Shown here piece by piece: positions 7,394 to 14,619 of a DNA stretch of 64,000 nt. Made by a program: the position numbers and the translations under genes. This DNA comes from Clostridia bacterium (GTDB lineage: Bacteria > Bacillota > Clostridia > Christensenellales > Aristaeellaceae), in the NCBI GenBank assembly GCA_017501255.1, contig JAFVXE010000014.1:1-64000 (forward strand). The letters run 5' to 3'. The notes under the pieces are model-generated. The model was not told the origin of the DNA. It made no database searches and was given only the letters and a program-made list of their open reading frames with translations. Numbering within the stretch: the stretch's first letter is position 1; each line of letters starts with the position of its first letter.

Positions 7394-7969
7394 ATGCGTA
7401 AAACCAAATTTGCTGTTTTGATTCTGGCTTTGATGCTTATTTCGACCTCTGTCACAGTCTATGCAGACACTGCGGAAGATACAGATATGACAAACCTTGA
7501 ATTTTTCGAATCTCTGAATTTCGACGACGGTCTGAGCGTGGTTGTCGATGTGTTTGAACGATTCCCTCTGCAATATGCAACCACGCTGGGTAAGGATGGC
7601 AATCCGCAGATCCGTCCGATCGAATTCAAGTTCGAAGAGGACGGCGTGCTGTATTTTGATACGGTTGTATTCTATGCATCTTATGCTGAAATGCTAGCCC
7701 ATCCCTATATTCAGCTTTGTGTTTGCGATCAGGAAACGATGACCTATGTGCGTCTCGGCGGTAAAGTCAACTTCACCAAGGATCAAGATATTATCAATCG
7801 CTGCTTCGAGGAGAGTCCGGTGCTGACCTCTCAGTTTGGCAATATGCGTGAGTTCGTTATCGGCTACTATCTGACGGAGGTATGGGCGGAGTTCACATCC
7901 TTCTCCAGCGAACTGCCTAAGATGACTTACTCGCTATCCAACAAGTACGATGTGAACACTCAGGACTGA
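7394..7969 (+). CDS. Exported pyridoxamine-phosphate-oxidase-like flavin-binding protein
   Basis: The preferred start, ten bases after AAAGGAGAT, gives MRKTKFAVLILALMLISTSV, a clear signal peptide with likely cleavage after VYA. The mature part is a small split-barrel of the PNPOx-like type: YATTLGKDGNPQIRPIEF, GVLYFDT, and YVRLGGKVNF followed by a C-terminal helix. Cytoplasmic relatives bind FMN, F420 or heme. Export of such a fold is uncommon. It closes the HxlR cluster, with no terminator directly behind it. The function outside the membrane is unknown. Confidence 0.8.
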   Translation: MRKTKFAVLILALMLISTSVTVYADTAEDTDMTNLEFFESLNFDDGLSVVVDVFERFPLQYATTLGKDGNPQIRPIEFKFEEDGVLYFDTVVFYASYAEMLAHPYIQLCVCDQETMTYVRLGGKVNFTKDQDIINRCFEESPVLTSQFGNMREFVIGYYLTEVWAEFTSFSSELPKMTYSLSNKYDVNTQD

Positions 7970-8008
7970 TGGCAAATGGTTTGGATCTTAAGCCCACACA
8001 AGCCCCTG

Positions 8009-8085
8009 TTTGCCGTACGTTCGGGCTTTAGCGACTTGGTCGAGGAAACACCCCACTCAGTCCTAAAGCCCGACACAGGGCAAAC
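8009..8085. repeat. Large imperfect inverted repeat at island edge
   Basis: TCGGGCTTTAG (8021-8031) pairs perfectly with CTAAAGCCCGA (8063-8073), and the flanking GTTTGCC (8009-8015) pairs with GGCAAAC (8079-8085) across a small internal loop. The 31-base loop contains a further mini-hairpin CGAC/GTCG. There is no T-run, so it is not a simple terminator. It may be a recombination or processing site of the island. Confidence 0.6.
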
Positions 8086-8124
8086 GTGCGCGAAACAGTA
8101 AATAGCAAAACGAAAGCTCGGTGT

Positions 8125-8183
8125 TGCACCCACCGAGCCTCAGTTTGCACCCGGCTGCACCCATTTTGCACCCAAATGCACCC
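8125..8183. repeat. Five phased TGCACCC direct repeats
   Basis: TGCACCC occurs at 8125, 8146, 8156, 8167 and 8177. The intervals 21, 10, 11 and 10 are whole helical turns, so all copies face the same side of the DNA. The first copy lies in the loop of a hairpin GCTCGGTG/CACCGAGC. Arm-type sites of tyrosine integrases are a likely analogue. Confidence 0.65.
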
Positions 8184-8250
8184 AATACAAAACGAAAGGG
8201 TTATTGCAAAACGATAGCCGGGAATTGTATTAGTTTTTGAGTCATTTCAC

Positions 8251-8283
8251 AAAAACCTTGAAGTCAGTCTTCAAGGTTTTTTT
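8251..8283 (+). terminator. Strong intrinsic terminator before yicC
   Basis: Perfect stem ACCTTGAAG/CTTCAAGGT with flanking A-run and T-run that extend the pairing. It separates the accessory region from the core operon. The stretch 7970-8363 holds only this, the two repeat structures above and the yicC promoter; I see no gene in it. Confidence 0.8.
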
Positions 8284-8306
8284 CTATTCATCGCCAGGCA
8301 AATATC

Positions 8307-8335
8307 TTGTTTTCGTGGCACAACAATGATATAAT
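8307..8335 (+). promoter_or_regulatory. Promoter of the yicC operon
   Basis: TTGTTT, 17 bases, then a perfect TATAAT, 29 bases before the yicC start. Confidence 0.75.
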
Positions 8336-8363
8336 AAAAGTTACACCGAAAGGAGGGAAGGCC

Positions 8364-9239
8364 ATGCAGAGCATGACCGGCTACGGACGGGGACGGGCCT
8401 GTCAGGATGGACGGGAAATGGTGATTGAGCTCAAATCCGTCAATCATCGTTATCTGGATCCTTCGTTCCGTTTGCCCAAGAATCTCGGTTTTGTGGAAGA
8501 CACCCTGCGCACCGCCTTGCAGAAATCGCAAGTGAACCGGGGTCATGTGGATGTATTCGTTACGTACACCAACACCCGTGAGGATGCCCGCACCTTGGCG
8601 GTGGACGAAATGCTGCTGGGCAGCTTTCATCAGGCGGTGAAGAAGTCCAGAAAACTCCTTTCCATTTTCCGTCCTGCAACGGTGGGCGAAGCCCTGACCC
8701 TCAGCGGCGCTTTGACGGTTTCCCAGGCGGATGAAGATGCTGAAGCAGTCAAGATGCTGGCTTCGGAAGCCATTGGGCAGGCCATTGCCGCTCTGGTGGA
8801 AATGCGCACGCTGGAAGGCGATAACCTGCGGGCCGATCTGAGAGGCCATCTGGCAATGGTAGCATCCCTCCGGGAGCAGATTGCACAGCGTGCCCCCACG
8901 GTACCTGAGGAATACCGCAAGCGGCTGGAAGCCCGCCTGAACGAATGGCAGGTGGATGGCGTTGAACCTCAGCGCATTGCGCAGGAAGTGGCTATTATGG
9001 CAGACCGCTGCGCCATTGACGAGGAATTGAGCCGTCTGAGCAGTCACATCGCACAGTTTGAAGAAATCCTCGCCAATGAAAGCCAGCCCGGCAAAAAGCT
9101 GGATTTCCTCCTGCAGGAGATGAACCGGGAGGTCAATACCATCGGTTCCAAGGCATCCGATGCACAAATTGCCAAAGCGGTTGTGGATGCCAAGTGCACG
9201 CTGGAAAAACTGCGTGAGCAGGTGCAGAACGTGGCTTGA
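8364..9239 (+). CDS. yicC: YicC/YloC-family endoribonuclease
   Basis: A 291-aa protein of normal family length with the N-terminal [10 protein letters not shown] start and the C-terminal DUF1732 block ending [20 protein letters not shown]. YicC proteins are cytoplasmic RNases acting on mRNA and small RNA. GGAGGG stands before the chosen ATG; an earlier in-frame ATG at 8307 lies in the promoter. It begins the conserved order yicC-remA-gmk-rpoZ-coaBC found in many Firmicutes, so it is probably expressed with nucleotide and RNA polymerase genes. Confidence 0.93.
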   Translation: MQSMTGYGRGRACQDGREMVIELKSVNHRYLDPSFRLPKNLGFVEDTLRTALQKSQVNRGHVDVFVTYTNTREDARTLAVDEMLLGSFHQAVKKSRKLLSIFRPATVGEALTLSGALTVSQADEDAEAVKMLASEAIGQAIAALVEMRTLEGDNLRADLRGHLAMVASLREQIAQRAPTVPEEYRKRLEARLNEWQVDGVEPQRIAQEVAIMADRCAIDEELSRLSSHIAQFEEILANESQPGKKLDFLLQEMNREVNTIGSKASDAQIAKAVVDAKCTLEKLREQVQNVA

Positions 9240-9256
9240 CGCAGGAAGGATACCAT

Positions 9257-9529
9257 ATGCTGAAACTTATCAACATCGGTTTTGGCAACATGATCGCCGC
9301 AGAGCGGATCGTTGCCATCGTCAGCCCGGATAGCGCACCGGTCAAGCGGATGATTCAGGAAGGGCGGGAACGCCACCGGATCATCGATGCAACCCAGGGC
9401 CGGCGCACCAGAGCGGTCATCCAGACCGACAGCGATCATATCGTGCTTTCCGCCATTCAGCCGGAAACCATTGCCGGCCGTGTGGCTGGCAGAGAACCCC
9501 TCACCAAAGACGACGAAAGAGAGGCATAA
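9257..9529 (+). CDS. remA: RemA/DUF370 regulator
   Basis: The 90-aa protein [20 protein letters not shown] is a clear RemA/DUF370 member with the [17 protein letters not shown] and [16 protein letters not shown] segments. In Bacillus RemA is a DNA-binding activator of biofilm-matrix and osmoprotection genes. The start at 9257, behind GGAAGG, is preferred over an upstream frame opening. It sits between yicC and gmk as in most Clostridia, where its targets are largely unstudied. Confidence 0.93.
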   Translation: MLKLINIGFGNMIAAERIVAIVSPDSAPVKRMIQEGRERHRIIDATQGRRTRAVIQTDSDHIVLSAIQPETIAGRVAGREPLTKDDEREA

Positions 9530-9532
9530 GGC

Positions 9533-10150
9533 ATGGCTGTAAAGATCGACAGAAAGGGAATGCTGCTCATCGTATCCGGCCCGTCCGGTGTGGGCAAGGG
9601 AACCCTGGTAGCGCTTCTTCGGAATTACGATCCCAACTTTAAGCTTTCCTGCAGCGTTACCACCCGTGAAGCCCGGCCCGGTGAAATTGATGGTGTCCAC
9701 TATCATTTCATCACCAACGAAATGTACGACCAGATGCTGGCTGAAAACGCTTTTTTGGAGCACGCAGTGGTGCATGACAACCGCTACGGTACGCCGAGAA
9801 AGCCTGTGGAAGAAATGCTGGCCAAAGGTTATGATGTGATTCTGGAGATCGACCCGCAGGGTGCCATTGCTGTGATGGATAACCTCAACCCTGATGAGTA
9901 TGTGAGCGTATTCATTCTGCCGCCCAGCTACAAACTGCTGGAGGAACGCCTGACAGCCCGCCAGACCGACAAGCCCGATGTGATCGAGCGACGCATGAAG
10001 AATGCCCGTATCGAAATCGCCAAGCTGGATCGTTACCAGTACACCCTCATCAATGATGAAATCGGCCCCGCTTTTGATGAACTGCTGTACATCATCAAAG
10101 CCGAAAAACGCCGCACCAAGCGCTATATGCCCGAAATTCCCGAAGAATGA
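9533..10150 (+). CDS. gmk: Guanylate kinase
   Basis: A 205-aa enzyme that phosphorylates GMP (and dGMP) with ATP. P-loop GPSGVGKG lies at residues 16-23, followed by SVTTREARPGEIDGVHYHF for GMP binding and LEIDPQGA in the catalytic core. Length and motifs are canonical. It starts three bases after remA stops, so expression is coupled. Confidence 0.97.
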   Translation: MAVKIDRKGMLLIVSGPSGVGKGTLVALLRNYDPNFKLSCSVTTREARPGEIDGVHYHFITNEMYDQMLAENAFLEHAVVHDNRYGTPRKPVEEMLAKGYDVILEIDPQGAIAVMDNLNPDEYVSVFILPPSYKLLEERLTARQTDKPDVIERRMKNARIEIAKLDRYQYTLINDEIGPAFDELLYIIKAEKRRTKRYMPEIPEE

Positions 10151-10170
10151 GAATATAGGAGGAAGCAAGT

Positions 10171-10386
10171 ATGTCTATTGTCGAGCCCAACATCGTTGAA
10201 CTGTCCGAGAAGGTTGACTGCCGCTACACTTTGGTGGTGGAAGCCAGCAAGCGCGCCCGCCAGCTGGTGGACGAAAAGGAACCCCTCATCGACGCCAAGG
10301 ATATGAAGCCTCTGAAGATTGCTGTGGAAGAAATCAATCGTGGCCTTTTGACCTACGAGCGTGACGCCGACATTACGGAGGACTGA
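10171..10386 (+). CDS. rpoZ: RNA polymerase omega subunit
   Basis: The 71-aa protein has the omega layout: a helix with RYTLVVEASKRARQL and the later KPLKIAVEEINRG segment. Omega supports assembly and stability of RNA polymerase. GGAGGAAG precedes the ATG. Its usual neighbours gmk and coaBC flank it, and coaBC begins one base after its stop. Confidence 0.95.
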   Translation: MSIVEPNIVELSEKVDCRYTLVVEASKRARQLVDEKEPLIDAKDMKPLKIAVEEINRGLLTYERDADITED

Positions 10387-10387
10387 T

Positions 10388-11593
10388 ATGCTCACCGGTA
10401 AACACGTGGTGCTGGGCGTAACCGGCGGAATAGCGGCTTACAAAGCCTGTGAAGTGGTATCCCGTCTGCGCAAACTCCATGCGGAAGTGGATGTGATCAT
10501 GACGGAGAACGCCACCAAGCTGGTTGCGCCGCTGACCTTCGAAACCCTCAGCAACCGTCCTGTGTGCGTGGATACTTTCACCCGGGTGGAAAGCTGGGAT
10601 GTGAAACATATTTCACTGGCTCAGAAAGCCGATGTGTTTCTGGTGGCCCCGGCTACGGCCAATCTGATGGCCAAACTGGCCCATGGAATTGCGGATGATA
10701 TGCTCACCACCACATTGCTGGCCACCAAGGCGCCCATTCTGCTGGCACCCGCCATGAATACCGGAATGTGGACGGCACAGGCAACGCAGGAAAATCTGCG
10801 GGTTTTGCTTGCCCGTGGTGTGAAAACCGTTGGCCCTGCCAGCGGCGTGCTGGCTTGCGGCGATACCGGTGCCGGCCGCATGAGCGAGCCGGTGGAGATT
10901 GTGGAAGCTGTTTGCCAGTTGCTGACGGCCAAGCAGGATCTGCAGGGTCTCAAGGTGCTGGTCACTGCCGGGCCTACGGTGGAGCGCATCGACCCGGTGC
11001 GCTACCTGACCAATGATTCCTCCGGCAAAATGGGCTATGCCATTGCGCAGGCCGCTGCGGGGCGTGGGGCAGAAGTGACCATTGTTTCCGGCCCAGTGCA
11101 CATTGCTGCGCCGCATGGGGTTGCGGTTTTGCCGGTGCAGTCCACCATGGATCTGTACCATACCATGCTGGAAAACTGCCCTGCGCAGGATATTGTCATT
11201 CAGGCAGCAGCCCCGGCGGATTACCGGGTGGAACATCCTGCGGATCAGAAGATCAAGAAGCAGGACGGCGAATGCCTGACGCTGACGCTGGTGGAGAATC
11301 CGGATGTGGCGAAGGCGGTGGGGCAGCAGAAAAAGCCCGGTCAGGTGCTGATTGGCTTTGCTGCTGAAACCCAGCAGGTGACGGAAAACGCCATGAAGAA
11401 GCTGCACAAGAAGAATCTGGATATGATCATTGCCAACGATGTGACCGCAGAAGGCGCAGGCTTTGGTGTGGATACCAACATCGTTACCCTGATCACGGAA
11501 GAAGGATTGAATCCCTTACCCAAACTGACCAAACGACAGGTGGGCGACCGGATTCTGGATGAAGCGCTTCGAATCTATCAGAGAAAGCATTGA
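10388..11593 (+). CDS. coaBC: Bifunctional phosphopantothenoylcysteine decarboxylase/synthase
   Basis: A 401-aa two-domain enzyme of coenzyme A synthesis. The N-terminal FMN-dependent decarboxylase (CoaC) shows LGVTGGIAAYKACEV, PAMNTGMW and ACGDTGAGRM. The C-terminal CTP-dependent synthase (CoaB) starts near residue 190 with VLVTAGPTVERIDPVRYLTN and SSGKMGYAIAQAA. The start directly after rpoZ is preferred over an upstream in-frame ATG inside rpoZ. It ends the yicC operon at a strong terminator. Confidence 0.96.
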   Translation: MLTGKHVVLGVTGGIAAYKACEVVSRLRKLHAEVDVIMTENATKLVAPLTFETLSNRPVCVDTFTRVESWDVKHISLAQKADVFLVAPATANLMAKLAHGIADDMLTTTLLATKAPILLAPAMNTGMWTAQATQENLRVLLARGVKTVGPASGVLACGDTGAGRMSEPVEIVEAVCQLLTAKQDLQGLKVLVTAGPTVERIDPVRYLTNDSSGKMGYAIAQAAAGRGAEVTIVSGPVHIAAPHGVAVLPVQSTMDLYHTMLENCPAQDIVIQAAAPADYRVEHPADQKIKKQDGECLTLTLVENPDVAKAVGQQKKPGQVLIGFAAETQQVTENAMKKLHKKNLDMIIANDVTAEGAGFGVDTNIVTLITEEGLNPLPKLTKRQVGDRILDEALRIYQRKH

Positions 11594-11613
11594 TCAACAG
11601 AATTGCAAACAAG

Positions 11614-11657
11614 AACCCGCTCAATAGCAAGCTCTGCCTGCTGTTGAGCGGGTTTTT
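11614..11657. terminator. Bidirectional terminator between coaBC and pyrF
   Basis: AACCCGCTCAA pairs with TTGAGCGGGTT, followed by a T-run on the plus strand and flanked by an A-rich stretch. It serves the converging coaBC and pyrF units. Confidence 0.85.
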
Positions 11658-11676
11658 CGTGTTTTGGCAGAAGGTT

Positions 11677-12582
11677 TCAGTAGGATAACTGATCGCAGGC
11701 CATTTGAAGGGCCGCATACACATCCTGCTGCATCTGGCGGGCCTGTGTGCGGACATCCTCCCGATAGGCTTCCCGGTCAGGCTGCCAGTTCGGTACTTGC
11801 TGATAGTGATAGAGAATCCCTCTGGATGAGCTGATCAATGCGCCCAAGCCATCGCTGTTGAAACAAGCAGCGATGCTGTCAGCGTTGCCGCCCTGTGCAC
11901 CATAACCGGGCACTAAAAAGAATTGCTCCTTCATGAGCCTTCGTAAAGCGGCAGCTTGTGCGGGGTAGGTAGCACCCACCACCGCTCCGATGGAGGAATA
12001 ACCATATCGCCCCATACACTGTACGCCATACTGGTTTACCTGCGCAGCGAGCCATTGACAGACGGTCTGCCCGTCTGGTTTGATGGCATCGGAAATCTCA
12101 TGGGAGGATGGATTGGAGGTTTTCACCAGTATGAACAGTCCTTTACCATCCTGTTCTGCGACACGAAGAAAAGGTTCCAGACTGTCCGTCCCCAGGAAGG
12201 GATTCACAGTGAGAAAATCTGCATCGATGGGCCCGTCCTTGGCAAGATGAGCGGTAGCATAGGCTTTTGCGGTATTGCCAATATCGTTGCGCTTGCTGTC
12301 ATCGATCACCAGTAAACCATGTTCATGGGCATAAGCGACCGTTTGCTGGTGCGCCTGAATCCCTTCGCTGCCAAAAACCTCGAAAAATGCCATCTGGGGT
12401 TTCACGGCCACAACCACATCATCCACTGCATCAATCACATCTTTCGCCCAGCACAGAATGCAATCAGCTACATGGTCACTGATGCTGCGATAACAGACAG
12501 GCAGCTTTTCCCACTCCGGGTCAATACCAACGATACAGGGATTCCGTTTGCGTTTGATCCCATCAATCAGCCGATCAATCAT
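11677..12582 (-). CDS. pyrF: Orotidine 5'-phosphate decarboxylase (type 2)
   Basis: A 301-aa enzyme of the longer PyrF class. CIVGIDPEW near the start, VAVKPQMAFFE, the catalytic LLVIDDSKRNDIGNTA with its D-x-K-x-x-D pattern, and PGYGAQGG near the end are all present. It converts OMP to UMP, the last step of pyrimidine synthesis. GGAGGAAG precedes the ATG, and the start overlaps the upstream HTH-OPRT gene by eight bases, so both are made from one message. Confidence 0.96.
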   Translation of the reverse strand: MIDRLIDGIKRKRNPCIVGIDPEWEKLPVCYRSISDHVADCILCWAKDVIDAVDDVVVAVKPQMAFFEVFGSEGIQAHQQTVAYAHEHGLLVIDDSKRNDIGNTAKAYATAHLAKDGPIDADFLTVNPFLGTDSLEPFLRVAEQDGKGLFILVKTSNPSSHEISDAIKPDGQTVCQWLAAQVNQYGVQCMGRYGYSSIGAVVGATYPAQAAALRRLMKEQFFLVPGYGAQGGNADSIAACFNSDGLGALISSSRGILYHYQQVPNWQPDREAYREDVRTQARQMQQDVYAALQMACDQLSY

Positions 12583-13414
12583 CGTCTCTTCCTCCGAATT
12601 GCGCTTTGTAATCCTTCATGTCGTCCAAGTATTCCTGCCCGCCAATGATATGGTTTTCCATGGCGGCAATCAGATCATCCAATGTGACAATGGCGTGGAT
12701 GCGTATTCCATAGCGTTTTTCCAGTTCCTGGCGAGCTGACAGCGGGGAATGCTCACTGCGTTCCATTCGGTCTACGGATACAATCACATCCGTCACCTGT
12801 TTGCTTTTCTGTGTTTGATAAAGGTTCAAAGGTTCCATCAGGCTGCGACCGGTGGTCAAAGTATCTTTGATCAGCGTCAGCCTGTCCACGGGCAGAATGG
12901 TTTTTCCAATGCCTGTACCGCTGCTGTAGGCTGTATCCTGTCCATAGCGCTGGTACAGGGCTGCATTGGTGGCGATCATCAGTGGAAGTTCATTTGCAGT
13001 GTTAGCCATCAGCAGGCCGGTTTTCACATTCTGGTCACGCAGACATTCCGCATAGCTTTCGCCCAGTCTGGTCAGCTGGCTGGCAGTGTGAAAGTGAGAA
13101 GTGCTGATATAGTATGGCGAGGTACGCCCGCAGTTCAATGTGAAACAGCCGAATTGCAAAGCACCGTTGTCCGCCAGAAGCCGGATGAAACGCTCTTTCC
13201 GGTTGAGGGCATCCAGCCGAAAACCAAACAACTCATCCATGGTGATGCCAAAGAAACGGGCAATCATCGGCAAAAGCGACAAATCCGGGGCTGATAGTTG
13301 ATTTTCCCACTTGCTGATGGATTGCGGCGTGACGGATAATGCTTCTGCAAGCTGTGCCTGTGTAAGGTGCTTGTTTTTTCGCAGTGTAAGGATTTTGATG
13401 CCGATGCTGTTCAT
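12575..13414 (-). CDS. HTH (XRE) fused to degenerate orotate phosphoribosyltransferase
   Basis: The start MNSIGIKILTLRKNK follows AGGAG; the frame stays open upstream. Residues 6-60 are a Cro/C1-type HTH (LTQAQLAEALSVTPQSISKWE). Residues about 70-270 follow clostridial PyrE: FTLNCGRTSPYYIS, LTRLGESYAECL, VIVSVDRMER and IVTLDDLIAAME. Two active-site regions are damaged. The FGPAYKGIPL segment reads MANTANELPL, and the flexible Lys/His loop between it and the PRPP motif is missing. The PRPP motif itself reads LIKDTLTTGRS instead of the DDVITAG form. It is probably a ligand-sensing regulator rather than an enzyme, by analogy with Bacillus PurR, and is coupled to pyrF. Confidence 0.85.
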   Translation of the reverse strand: MNSIGIKILTLRKNKHLTQAQLAEALSVTPQSISKWENQLSAPDLSLLPMIARFFGITMDELFGFRLDALNRKERFIRLLADNGALQFGCFTLNCGRTSPYYISTSHFHTASQLTRLGESYAECLRDQNVKTGLLMANTANELPLMIATNAALYQRYGQDTAYSSGTGIGKTILPVDRLTLIKDTLTTGRSLMEPLNLYQTQKSKQVTDVIVSVDRMERSEHSPLSARQELEKRYGIRIHAIVTLDDLIAAMENHIIGGQEYLDDMKDYKAQFGGRDDD

Positions 13415-13515
13415 ACGATCGCTCCTTTCTGTGTCTATCATAAAGGAATGCAGGCCTTTCAGCCATACCAAAAACGAGAATATTCTGCAACTGTTGGTTG
13501 ACTTCAACAATGGAC

Positions 13516-13576
13516 TTGACAATTATATCGTTATCCGATATAATATGATTACGATATATCGTTAGGCGATATATCG
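13516..13576 (+). promoter_or_regulatory. PadR-gene promoter with twin operators
   Basis: Perfect TTGACA (13516), 17 bases, perfect TATAAT (13539). Two copies of an inverted repeat, TATATCG-N5-CGATATA, lie at 13524-13542 (over spacer and -10) and 13555-13573 (over the start of transcription), 31 bases apart. This is a classic layout for repression, most simply by the PadR protein encoded next. Confidence 0.8.
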
Positions 13577-13598
13577 ACAAACAATATAGGAGTGTATC

Positions 13599-13919
13599 AT
13601 GAACGATTCATTGGTTTTGACAGAATCAACCTATTATATCTTGTTGTCGCTCTGTCAGCCGCAGCATGGTTATGGCATTATGCAGCAAACAGAGCAAATG
13701 TCAGGCGGACGGGTACGGCTGGCAGCCGGCACGCTGTACGGCGCTTTGAATGCGCTGTGCGATAAGGGGTGGATTATTCAACTGCCGGTGGAAAGCGGCA
13801 GTCGGAAAAAGGAATATAAGCTGACAGAAAAGGGCTTGCAGATTCTTCATAATGAATTGAAACGTCTGCGTCAATTGGTGGCCAATGGCGAGACAATCTT
13901 GGGCAAGGAGGAAGCATGA
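13599..13919 (+). CDS. PadR-family transcriptional regulator
   Basis: A 106-aa winged-helix protein: TESTYYILLSLCQPQHGYGIMQQ, GGRVRLAAGTLYGALNALCDKGWI and REYKLTEKG-like KKEYKLTEKGLQIL are the PadR signature blocks. It belongs to the short (s1-like) class. The very strong promoter with two palindromes in front of it suggests tight autorepression. It overlaps the DUF2812 gene at ATGATG, the usual PadR/DUF2812 pairing in Firmicutes. Confidence 0.93.
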   Translation: MNDSLVLTESTYYILLSLCQPQHGYGIMQQTEQMSGGRVRLAAGTLYGALNALCDKGWIIQLPVESGSRKKEYKLTEKGLQILHNELKRLRQLVANGETILGKEEA

Positions 13920-14434
13920 TGGAACGCAGAACGATTCGTAAATGGTTCTGGGCTTGGGATTTTGATAAGGAAGAAGAATGGTTGGAAAACATGGCTCAAA
14001 ACGGTTGGACGCTGGATAGCGTCGGGTTCTGCACCTATCATTTTATCAAAACAGAACCGGGCGAGTACAGCGTGCGCCTGCAATATTTGCCCATCGCCGA
14101 AGAAAACGGCGAGTATGCAGATCTCATGGAAGAAAGCGGCGCAGAGCGGCTTGGGCGTATGGTGCAGTGGGTCTATTACCGGAAAAAGAGCGAAGACGGC
14201 TCCTTCGAGCTGTTTTCCGATCTGGACTCCCGTATCGGTCATCTGAAAAAAATCGCCCGTTTGCTGCTGATCATCACGGTAATGAACATTGGTGTTGGCA
14301 TCATCAATTCCTGCAATTCGTCCATCCATCTTGGCTGGATCAATCTGCTGTGCGCAGCATTGCTCACCTATGGTCTGGGACGAATCCACGGCAAGAAGGA
14401 AGCATTGGAGAAGGAACGTCGGTTCAGAGAATAA
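13916..14434 (+). CDS. DUF2812 membrane protein
   Basis: A 172-aa protein. The first 115 residues form the DUF2812 domain (RKWFWAWDFDKEEEWLENMA, GWTLDSVGFCTYHF). Two hydrophobic segments follow at about 113-130 and 137-152 (LLLIITVMNIGVGII, INLLCAALLTYGLG), placing it in the membrane. DUF2812 proteins are almost always partnered with a PadR regulator, as here, and their function is not known. The start overlaps the PadR stop. Confidence 0.88.
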   Translation: MMERRTIRKWFWAWDFDKEEEWLENMAQNGWTLDSVGFCTYHFIKTEPGEYSVRLQYLPIAEENGEYADLMEESGAERLGRMVQWVYYRKKSEDGSFELFSDLDSRIGHLKKIARLLLIITVMNIGVGIINSCNSSIHLGWINLLCAALLTYGLGRIHGKKEALEKERRFRE

Positions 14435-14489
14435 AAGCAAATAGGAACACAGACGTTTTCAGCCACAGACACAGAAAAACAAACCATAT

Positions 14490-14530
14490 CAAAACAGTCC
14501 TTTCATGATTGGGAAGGGCTGTTTTGGTTT
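14490..14530 (+). terminator. Intrinsic terminator after DUF2812 gene
   Basis: CAAAACAG-T-CCTT pairs with AAGG-G-CTGTTTTG; the right arm supplies the T-rich tail. It isolates the PadR unit from lonB. Confidence 0.75.
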
Positions 14531-14619
14531 GGTGCGCATATCCAGCAAACCCCATACATGGAACAGCCAAAAAAGACACAAGATACCTCCAGTAAACCGA
14601 GAACGGGAGGTACAGGTTT

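Noticed and set aside
8125..8183. Possible CRISPR array
   Set aside because: The repeats are only seven bases with three- to fourteen-base gaps, far shorter than CRISPR repeats and spacers, and no cas gene is present.
12575..13414. Calling this gene an ordinary pyrE
   Set aside because: The HTH domain and the loss of the catalytic loop and PRPP-motif aspartates make normal OPRT activity doubtful.
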